Shown here piece after piece: positions 1 to 5,130 of a DNA stretch of 7,438 nucleotides. A model generated the notes under the pieces. It was given only the letters and a program-made list of their open reading frames with translations. It made no database searches and was not told where the DNA came from. Within the stretch, counting starts at the first letter, position 1. Each line of letters opens with the position of its first letter. Location: NCBI GenBank assembly GCA_030638765.1, contig DAOWDZ010000068.1:1-7438 (forward strand), written 5' to 3'. This DNA is from Desulfocapsa sp. GTDB taxonomy: Bacteria > Desulfobacterota > Desulfobulbia > Desulfobulbales > Desulfocapsaceae. The translations under genes and the position numbers were made by a program.

Positions 1-1
1 A

Positions 2-67
2 AATATTAAAAGTGGTTCTTCTGAAAATGTCATAGGGAATTACTATTGGTTATCTGGCAAGGATTAA
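2..67 (+). CDS. Possible C-terminal tail of a gene cut by the left edge
   Basis: The plus-strand frame entering from the left edge is open for 21 codons (ending NYYWLSGKD) and stops at TAA 65-67. The composition, with Gly, Ser, Asn and aromatic residues, resembles an ordinary protein end rather than noise, and the other two plus frames stop within about 35 bases. With so few residues no family can be named, and the frame could be open by chance. If real, the gene points toward the minus-strand gene ending at 347, which would make 68-346 a convergent intergenic stretch. Confidence 0.3.
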   Translation, partial: NIKSGSSENVIGNYYWLSGKD

Positions 68-346
68 TAAAGTGTTAAATACAAATAGCAATACTGAATT
101 GCTTTGGAAAATATGTACTATCCGATTTAATTCGAGGCTGATCTTCTTCAGCACTTAAAGTATATGCTAAAAGAGGTGAATTACCAGAAATTTCTAGCCT
201 ATAACGAAAATTACCAGAACAGGGGAAGGGGAAATGCACCTTGAAAAGGCTCTGATTGTCAGGAACCAGAGCCTTTATGTGGAGATAGTGGAACAAAAAG
301 AATTTTACTAACGGCGGAAACCTTTGTGAGTTTTAAAAATGTCTAG
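68..346. other. Intergenic stretch without a convincing gene
   Basis: This stretch holds a hairpin at 245-276 and an 11-base direct repeat, AATTACCAGAA, at 179-189 and 209-219 (30 bases apart). A minus-strand frame from a TTG codon at 296 to a stop at 75 could encode 73 residues, but it has no ATG, no evident ribosome binding site, and runs through the hairpin. I do not call it a gene, although its middle part (for example FRYRLEISGN) looks more protein-like than most chance frames. It could be a decayed remnant. Confidence 0.5.
245..276 (-). terminator. Hairpin, possible terminator
   Basis: A perfect 10-bp stem (AAAGGCTCTG / CAGAGCCTTT) encloses a 12-base loop. Read on the minus strand it lies about 70 bases past the stop of the exported-protein gene and ends in a short run of four T. 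Read on the plus strand it ends in three T. The T-tracts are weak, so efficiency is uncertain, but the position between two convergent ends fits a terminator working in one or both directions. Confidence 0.5.
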
Positions 347-706
347 CTAACAGCCAACGACTAGTTTTTTAACGATTTTAATGGCTGTATCTGTGCCATT
401 TACTGTTGAATGCCAGATCTTTACCTTGTTTCCTCTTTCAATCTCTTTAGGTGAGTCATAGCCGATAAGGGTGGTGTTCCAGTCCAGAGAAATTGTAACT
501 TTTACACCATTTTTAAGTTGCAGTAAAATAGTTTGATCTTGTGCGTTAAAACGTTTTACATTGCCCTCAATAAATTGCGTTTGTAAATCAAGGATGAATT
601 CACTACTGGCTGGATCGGCACCTGTCGAAGTAGACGGTATGACCAGAATGATGGCTGCTGAGAATACGAAAAAAAGAGATATAATAGTATTTTTTGTTTT
701 TAGCAT
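347..706 (-). CDS. Small exported protein of unknown function
   Basis: This encodes a 119-residue protein that I do not recognise by name. The N-terminus (MLKTKNTIISLFFVFSAA...) is a classic Sec signal peptide: two or three Lys, a hydrophobic core of about 18 residues, then a small-residue stretch STSTGA with likely cleavage before DPASS. The mature part of about 85 residues alternates hydrophobic and polar residues (GNVKRFNAQDQTILLQLKNG, then KVKIW), which suggests a small beta-barrel, perhaps OB-like or resembling DUF5666-type periplasmic domains; that is an impression only. It ends with a single Cys at the extreme C-terminus (VVGC). I chose ATG at 706 because it begins the signal peptide directly; a GTG three codons upstream (715) is in frame but less likely. 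The ribosome binding site is poor (GGGTG). It is separated from the [2Fe-2S] gene by 104 bases that contain a possible promoter. Confidence 0.75.
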   Translation of the reverse strand: MLKTKNTIISLFFVFSAAIILVIPSTSTGADPASSEFILDLQTQFIEGNVKRFNAQDQTILLQLKNGVKVTISLDWNTTLIGYDSPKEIERGNKVKIWHSTVNGTDTAIKIVKKLVVGC

Positions 707-772
707 TGTGTGCACCCATTGATTTTTTTAAGAAAAGTTTCTTTTGCCAAAGGCATTCTGAACAATTTTTCT

Positions 773-802
773 ATTATCTAAGTGTAAACACTAATACCAC
801 AA
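773..802 (-). promoter_or_regulatory. Possible promoter with an internal palindrome
   Basis: On the minus strand a -10-like GATAAT (773-778) lies 67 bases before the ATG at 706, with a poor -35-like TTGTGG (797-802) at 18-base spacing. Between them is the inverted repeat AGTGT-AA-ACACT (781-792), where a repressor could sit. Element matches are weak (the -35 fits at three of six positions), so the exported-protein gene may instead be read through from uvrC. Confidence 0.25.
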
Positions 803-810
803 AGTGCCAG

Positions 811-1023
811 TTAATCTTGCCGGGTTGCATTATTTAACAAAGCAGAAACCTTCTCTCCACATCGTCTGGATTTGCAGGAACCTCCTCCAATTCCTGTTTT
901 CCGTGAGATTTCTTCAAAAGTTCTCGCACCATCTTCAATGGCTTGTATAATTGTATGTAATTTTATTCCTTTGCATATGCAGCCCGGTTTCATTCGAGCA
1001 AGCAATTCCTCTTCTGTTATCAT
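811..1023 (-). CDS. BFD-type [2Fe-2S]-binding protein
   Basis: This is a 70-residue stand-alone domain of the Fer2_BFD type (bacterioferritin-associated-ferredoxin fold). Four Cys can bind one [2Fe-2S] cluster: C15 and C17 in GCICKG, then C50 and C55 in GGSCKSRRCGEKV. The C-x-C-x32-C-x4-C spacing, with a C-x-x-R-x-C-like second pair, resembles BFD domains of flavoprotein oxidase subunits rather than the C-x2-C form of Bfd itself. The intervening helices (TIIQAIEDGARTFEEISRKTG) are typical. Such domains pass electrons or dock to a partner; the partner here is unknown. The start lies 2 bp after the uvrC stop (TAACTATG), and no good ribosome binding site lies at normal distance, so translation is probably coupled to uvrC. 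It is unlikely to be a fragment of a larger gene, since start, domain and stop are all complete. Confidence 0.88.
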   Translation of the reverse strand: MITEEELLARMKPGCICKGIKLHTIIQAIEDGARTFEEISRKTGIGGGSCKSRRCGEKVSALLNNATRQD

Positions 1024-1025
1024 AG

Positions 1026-2843
1026 TTAACTTTGAGTATCCTGTTTATGGAAATAGTTGTAGAGAGTTGTTGCTGTTTCTTTCCCTATTCCTTTGACTTG
1101 AAGGATTTCTGGTAAAGATGCATTTTTGATTCGTTTGATACTGCCCAATTGTTTGAGTAACTTTTTTTTACGATCGGGTCCAATACCTGGAATGGTATCA
1201 AGAGGGGAGGAAATGGATACTTTAGCACGCAGTTTTCGATGGAAAGTTACACCAAAACGATGAGATTCATCACGAATTCGCATGAGATAAAGAAGAACTG
1301 GACTGTGGGCTTTAAGCAGGATTGGGTTTTTTCTTCCGGGTTTATATAATTTTTCACCCTCGGATTGTTTTTCTTTGGCAATACCGATCCAATCAAGGTC
1401 ATTGCGTATCCCAAATTTATCTGCAACTTGAAGGGCAATGCCAAGTTGGCCACGACCTCCATCAACAACAAAGAGATCAGGTAAATTATTCTCTTTGATT
1501 CCTCTTTTAAAACGTCTTTGCAGTACCTCTTCCATCATCGCATAATCGTCGGGGCCAGCGACTGTTTTTATTTTATAATGTCTGAAGGATTGTTGTGACG
1601 CGGCCCCATTTTTAAAGCAAACCAGTGAACCAACGGCCTGTTTTCCACTGGTACTAGAAATGTCTATACATGCAATGTGATTTGGAATGTGTTCAAGGTG
1701 AAGAAGTTTTTCCATAGAAGTGGAAAGACTCTGCCAGGATCGTTCTTTTTTCTCCTTTTCATCAAAGATGTGTTCAGCATTAACATTTGCCATTTGTATC
1801 AATCGTACTCTGTCCCCACGTTGAGGGATGGTGAGAGTAACATTGCTTCCCAGGAGTTCTGAAAACCTTTCTTTCAGAATTTTTGTATCCTCAATGGAAA
1901 ACGGAATAAGGATTTCTTTTGCTGGAGAGCTTTTGGTATCATAAAATTGGTTAAGTGCTTGAGAAAGAATAACGGAATCTGTTTCCATGGGGTCGCTCAA
2001 AAAGAAATTTCTACTTCCAGTGATCAATCCTTCACGAACAAACAAAATTGCAATAGCGACAGATATTCCCTGACGGCAGTATCCGAAGATATCCTGATTT
2101 CTTAAACTGGACGATGCTACAACCTGTTTTTCGAGAGTTTTTGAAAGTGCAGTGATTTGGTCGCGAAGTTCTGCGGCTTTTTCAAACAGAAGTTTGTGAG
2201 ATGCGTTATCCATTTCATCACGCAGTTCTGTTATCAATTTTTTATTCCTACCTTCAAGAACCATTAAAACCTTTTTGACCTGCTTTTTATATTCACTGTT
2301 ATCGGCCAAGTCGACACATGGAGCAAGGCATTTACCCATTTGCAAATTTAGACAAGGTCGTTTGCGTGGTCGAACTTTATTGCCCTTACATTTCCGTAAA
2401 GGAAAGAGATTGGAAAGAAGCCGAAGTGTAGACCACATGGAAGAACTTGAGGAGTAGGGGCCAAAATATCTGGAACCATCTTTTGTGCGTCTTCGTGCCA
2501 TGAGAACTCTTGGCCATTTATCTTGAACTGTTACTTTAATGAGAGGGTAATTTTTGTCGTCACGAAGGAGGATATTATATTTTGGTTTGTGTTTCTTTAT
2601 AAGTGATGCTTCAAGTATTAATGCTTCCTTTTCAGTGGAGGTGAGCAAGGTATCAATAGATGCTACCCTGGAAAGCATTACGGTGGTTTTATTATGATCA
2701 CTCCCGGAAAAACGGGTGTATGAAGTGAGTCTGCTTTTAAGGTTTTTGGCTTTCCCCACATACAGTACCCGGGACTGCTTATCGAGCATTCGATAAACAC
2801 CGGGTGTTTTGGGTACGGTGGCGAGTATCTGGATGGGAAACAT
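1026..2843 (-). CDS. uvrC: UvrABC system protein C (excinuclease subunit)
   Basis: UvrC makes both incisions flanking a DNA lesion in nucleotide excision repair, after UvrA and UvrB have located it; it acts in the cytoplasm. The 605 residues match the usual family length. The GIY-YIG nuclease at about residues 12-95 makes the 3' cut: Y17, LYVGKAKNLKSRL with Y28 and R38, E78 and N90. Four Cys at 152, 164, 172 and 176 have spacing 12-8-4, the same as the cluster ligands reported for E. coli UvrC. A UVR domain (about 203-238) contacts UvrB. The RNase H-like nuclease for the 5' cut has D394 (CIDIS), D461 (VVDGG) and H528 (ESHRF). Two helix-hairpin-helix motifs lie at about 548-600 (IPGIG, VKGIG). 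The ATG is chosen because PGVYRML sits 13 residues in, as expected. There is no Shine-Dalgarno sequence, and a terminator lies 12 bp upstream. The downstream [2Fe-2S] gene is in the same operon. Confidence 0.97.
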   Translation of the reverse strand: MFPIQILATVPKTPGVYRMLDKQSRVLYVGKAKNLKSRLTSYTRFSGSDHNKTTVMLSRVASIDTLLTSTEKEALILEASLIKKHKPKYNILLRDDKNYPLIKVTVQDKWPRVLMARRRTKDGSRYFGPYSSSSSMWSTLRLLSNLFPLRKCKGNKVRPRKRPCLNLQMGKCLAPCVDLADNSEYKKQVKKVLMVLEGRNKKLITELRDEMDNASHKLLFEKAAELRDQITALSKTLEKQVVASSSLRNQDIFGYCRQGISVAIAILFVREGLITGSRNFFLSDPMETDSVILSQALNQFYDTKSSPAKEILIPFSIEDTKILKERFSELLGSNVTLTIPQRGDRVRLIQMANVNAEHIFDEKEKKERSWQSLSTSMEKLLHLEHIPNHIACIDISSTSGKQAVGSLVCFKNGAASQQSFRHYKIKTVAGPDDYAMMEEVLQRRFKRGIKENNLPDLFVVDGGRGQLGIALQVADKFGIRNDLDWIGIAKEKQSEGEKLYKPGRKNPILLKAHSPVLLYLMRIRDESHRFGVTFHRKLRAKVSISSPLDTIPGIGPDRKKKLLKQLGSIKRIKNASLPEILQVKGIGKETATTLYNYFHKQDTQS

Positions 2844-2854
2844 TTTTGTAGGGT

Positions 2855-2892
2855 AAAAAAAAGCCTCGCAATGAATACATTGCGAGGCTTTT
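2855..2892 (-). terminator. Strong intrinsic terminator after the lysine-rich gene
   Basis: On the minus strand a perfect 15-bp stem (AAAAGCCTCGCAATG / CATTGCGAGGCTTTT, at 2859-2873 and 2878-2892) with a 4-base TATT loop is followed by eight T in a row (2855-2862). It begins 17 bases after the stop of the lysine-rich gene. The T-tract ends only 11 bases before the uvrC ATG, so it also forms the immediate upstream context of uvrC and could control it by read-through. Confidence 0.9.
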
Positions 2893-2909
2893 AGAATGAA
2901 AATATTAAT

Positions 2910-3047
2910 TCATTTCTTCTTTTTCTTTGAAGATTTTTTAGATGCTTTTTTCTTACTGGATTTTTTCTTGCAGGAGGATTTTTTACATGATTTTTTCTTG
3001 CTATCTTTTTTCTTCTTATCTTTCTTTTTGTCTTTCTTCTTAGCCAT
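2910..3047 (-). CDS. Lysine-rich 45-residue basic protein
   Basis: This small protein is of unknown function. Of 45 residues, 28 are Lys, 9 Ser, 3 Asp and 2 Cys (C21 and C26 in KSCKKSSCKK); after MAKKK it is a chain of Lys clusters separated by Asp in the first third and by Ser afterwards. It has no membrane segment or signal peptide. It resembles the basic tails of histone H1-like proteins, so binding to DNA, RNA or another polyanion is a reasonable inference, not a demonstrated role. Several things argue that it is a real gene: AAGGAG lies 7 bases before the ATG, a promoter-like sequence lies upstream, and a strong terminator starts 17 bases after the stop. Both Lys codons are used (17 AAA, 11 AAG) along with several Ser codons, as expected if the amino acids and not the bases are selected. 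It lies between ettA and uvrC on the same strand. Confidence 0.75.
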   Translation of the reverse strand: MAKKKDKKKDKKKKDSKKKSCKKSSCKKKSSKKKASKKSSKKKKK

Positions 3048-3054
3048 GAAAGTA

Positions 3055-3060
3055 CTCCTT
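3055..3060 (-). promoter_or_regulatory. Ribosome binding site of the lysine-rich gene
   Basis: On the minus strand AAGGAG lies 7 bases before ATG 3047. It is the best Shine-Dalgarno match of any gene in the window. It decides the start of this short gene and suggests strong translation. Confidence 0.75.
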
Positions 3061-3121
3061 TTTTAGGTTAACAGTAACTCTCCCTACATGGGAAAATGAA
3101 CTAACACTACGTGTCAATTTT

Positions 3122-3150
3122 ATGATACGGTTTTTCGAAGATCATTGCAA
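3122..3150 (-). promoter_or_regulatory. Putative sigma-70 promoter of the lysine-rich gene
   Basis: On the minus strand TTGCAA (3145-3150, four of six matches to TTGACA) and TATCAT (3122-3127, five of six matches to TATAAT) are separated by exactly 17 bases. Transcription would begin near 3115, giving a leader of about 68 bases before the ATG at 3047. The -35 overlaps one arm of a weak hairpin just after the ettA stop. Confidence 0.45.
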
Positions 3151-3172
3151 ATAAAAACAATGATTTCTCATC

Positions 3173-4855
3173 CTAGCGTGTTAGTTGACGATATTTAATT
3201 CTATGTGGTTGGTCTGCTCTGGGCCCAAGCCGAGCTTTTCTGTCTTGTTCATAATCGGAGTAGTTACCTTCAAACCAGACGACCTTTGAGTCTCCCTCAA
3301 AGGCAAGTATGTGTGTAGCTATCCGGTCAAGAAACCATCTGTCATGACTGATAACCACTGCACACCCCCCGAAGTTATCCAATGCTTCTTCAAGAGCTCT
3401 CAATGTGTTTACATCAAGGTCATTGGTTGGCTCATCAAGGAGAAGTACATTGCCACCTTCTTTAAGCATTTTTGCAAGATGGACACGATTGCGTTGTCCA
3501 CCTGAAAGCAGTCCAACTTTCTTTTGCTGGTCCGATCCCGAAAAATTGAATTTTCCTACATAGGCTCTTGAGTTTACTTCGCGGGTTCCAAGCCAGACAG
3601 TTTCTTGACCTTCGGAGATTGTTTCCCATATTGTAGCTTCAGGGTCTAAATTGTCACGACTCTGATCTACATATCCAAGTTTTACGGTATCGCCGAGATG
3701 AATAGTACCGTCATCAGGTGTGTCTTCGCCTGTTATCATTTTAAATAAAGTCGATTTTCCTGCACCATTTGGTCCGATAATGCCGACAATACCACCAGCA
3801 GGAAGATTAAAGTTCATATCATCAACAAGCAGGCGATCACCAAATGCTTTCCGAATATGGTTGGCTTCAATGACAACTTTACCCAGTCGTGGTCCTGGTG
3901 GAATGAAAATTTGTAATTCCCTGGCAAGTTTTTCAGTATCCTGGCCCATCATTTTTTCATAGGATGCAATACGAGCCTTGGATTTACTTCGTCTTCCTTT
4001 GGGAGACATTTTAATCCACTCTAATTCTCTTTTGAGTGTACGCTGGCGACTGCTTTCTTTTTTCTCTTCATTGGCCAAGCGCTTTTCTTTCTGGTCAAGC
4101 CAGGAAGAGTAGTTCCCTTTCCAGGGGATACCACGACCACGATCAAGTTCTAGAATCCATCCTGCTACATTATCAAGGAAATATCTATCATGTGTTACGG
4201 CTATAACAGTACCTGCATATTGTTGAAGATGTTGTTCTAGCCAGGAAACAGATTCAGCGTCAAGATGATTTGTCGGCTCGTCAAGAAGTAAAATATCCGG
4301 TTGTTTTAAAAGGATACGGCATAGAGCAATACGTCTTTTTTCACCCCCTGAAAGGTGTTCACAATTCGAATCAGATGGAGGGCAACGCAGAGCATCCATA
4401 GCCATCTCAAGTTTAGAATCAAGATCCCAGGCATCCAGAGTGTCGAGTTTTTCCTGTACCTCGCCCTGACGCTCGATGAGTGCTTGCATTTCATCATCAT
4501 TCATTGGCTCTGCAAACTTTTCATTAATTTCGTTGAATTCATTTAACAGATCAACGGTATCCTGAACACCCTCTTCGACAATTTCCTTAACTGTCTTGGT
4601 CGGATCAAGTTCTGGCTCCTGGGGAAGATAGTCGACTGTGAGTCCGGGTGAAATTACTGTTTCGCCATTGAATTCGGTATCTATTCCTGCAAGAATTCTT
4701 AATAAACTACTTTTACCAGAGCCGTTGAGTCCAAGAACTCCAATTTTAGCTCCGTAAAAGTAGGAGAGGGAAATGTCTTTTAGAACGGTTTGGTCGTTAT
4801 ACGATTTACTGACTTTAATCATCGAATAGATGATTTTTTTGTCGTCAACACTCAT
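3173..4855 (-). CDS. ettA: Energy-dependent translational throttle protein EttA (ABC-F ATPase)
   Basis: This is a cytoplasmic ABC-F protein without membrane domains. In E. coli, EttA binds the ribosomal E site and gates the first steps of elongation according to the ATP/ADP ratio. The 560 residues match the usual length of about 555. The first ATPase domain has Walker A GLNGSGKS (42-49), signature LSGGE (168-172), Walker B ILLLDE with catalytic E193, and H222. The arm insertion lies at about 94-140. The inter-domain PtIM helix pair (about 250-315) carries EWIKMSPKGRRSKSKAR, typical of EttA. The second ATPase domain has GPNGAGKS (361-368), LSGGQ (450-454), LLLDEP with E475, and H504. The N-terminal motif AKIGVLGLNG and the arm favour EttA over Uup or YheS paralogs. 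The start is ATG 4855, with AGGA 8 bases upstream; Met12 is an in-frame alternative but would lose part of the first strand. It is divergent from the histidine kinase. Confidence 0.95.
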   Translation of the reverse strand: MSVDDKKIIYSMIKVSKSYNDQTVLKDISLSYFYGAKIGVLGLNGSGKSSLLRILAGIDTEFNGETVISPGLTVDYLPQEPELDPTKTVKEIVEEGVQDTVDLLNEFNEINEKFAEPMNDDEMQALIERQGEVQEKLDTLDAWDLDSKLEMAMDALRCPPSDSNCEHLSGGEKRRIALCRILLKQPDILLLDEPTNHLDAESVSWLEQHLQQYAGTVIAVTHDRYFLDNVAGWILELDRGRGIPWKGNYSSWLDQKEKRLANEEKKESSRQRTLKRELEWIKMSPKGRRSKSKARIASYEKMMGQDTEKLARELQIFIPPGPRLGKVVIEANHIRKAFGDRLLVDDMNFNLPAGGIVGIIGPNGAGKSTLFKMITGEDTPDDGTIHLGDTVKLGYVDQSRDNLDPEATIWETISEGQETVWLGTREVNSRAYVGKFNFSGSDQQKKVGLLSGGQRNRVHLAKMLKEGGNVLLLDEPTNDLDVNTLRALEEALDNFGGCAVVISHDRWFLDRIATHILAFEGDSKVVWFEGNYSDYEQDRKARLGPRADQPHRIKYRQLTR

Positions 4856-5130
4856 GGTTGGAATCCTATAATAATATGTTATCTAAGGGGCGATACGTGA
4901 TCACCTGGAATGAATACTGTATGAAAGCAGAATTCATAGTAAACTGAATTTCTTGAAAAGAAAAGATGGAAGGGTGTACTCATCTAAAGTTTTGTTAATA
5001 TATGATTTCACAGCTTGTTACTTGATTAGCTGTTGAAAAGAAGTAAAATAGAGATCAGAAATGAATGTTCAAGGTATTCTGTCTTACATTCAATATTATT
5101 GGACATCTGTTTTTTTAACTCCCGATTATT
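4856..5130. other. Divergent intergenic region between ettA and the kinase gene
   Basis: These 275 AT-rich bases should hold promoters for both flanking genes. For ettA, a weak minus-strand candidate is TTTACT (4938-4943), 16 bases, TACAGT (4916-4921), each four of six matches. For the kinase, a better plus-strand candidate at 5022-5049 is listed separately. A 27-codon plus-strand frame (5061-5144, beginning MNVQGILSYIQYYW) overlaps the kinase start and might be a leader peptide. No RNA gene or longer coding frame is evident. Confidence 0.5.
5022..5049 (+). promoter_or_regulatory. Putative promoter of the histidine kinase gene
   Basis: TTGATT (5022-5027) and TAAAAT (5044-5049, five of six matches to TATAAT) are separated by 16 bases. 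Transcription would start near 5056, leaving a leader of about 75 bases before ATG 5131. The region is AT-rich, so a chance match is possible. Confidence 0.35.

Noticed and set aside
872..1096. A plus-strand frame opposite the [2Fe-2S] gene and the uvrC 3' end.
   Set aside because: It is the complement of two well-supported genes, with no start signal of its own.
1247..1471. A second minus-strand frame inside uvrC (74 codons).
   Set aside because: It is an out-of-frame shadow of the UvrC nuclease region, where the real frame holds all catalytic residues.
2859..2912. A selenocysteine (SECIS-type) element downstream of the TGA of the lysine-rich gene.
   Set aside because: The hairpin has a perfect stem followed by eight T, typical of an intrinsic terminator; it lies 17 bases past the TGA, and nothing after the TGA resembles a selenoprotein.
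2910..3047. The lysine-rich stretch as mere A/T low-complexity DNA or an assembly artefact.
   Set aside because: Mixed AAA and AAG codons, varied Ser codons, a good Shine-Dalgarno sequence, and a terminator just after the stop indicate a coding gene.
3139..3166. Hairpin just after the ettA stop (ATCATTG / CAATGAT) as an ettA terminator.
   Set aside because: The stem is short and AT-rich, the loop is 10 bases, and no T-tract follows on the minus strand; one arm overlaps the putative -35 of the lysine-rich gene.
3720..3962. An 80-residue plus-strand frame opposite ettA.
   Set aside because: It lies opposite the second Walker A and linker of ettA, and its residues reflect the complement of that conserved coding sequence.
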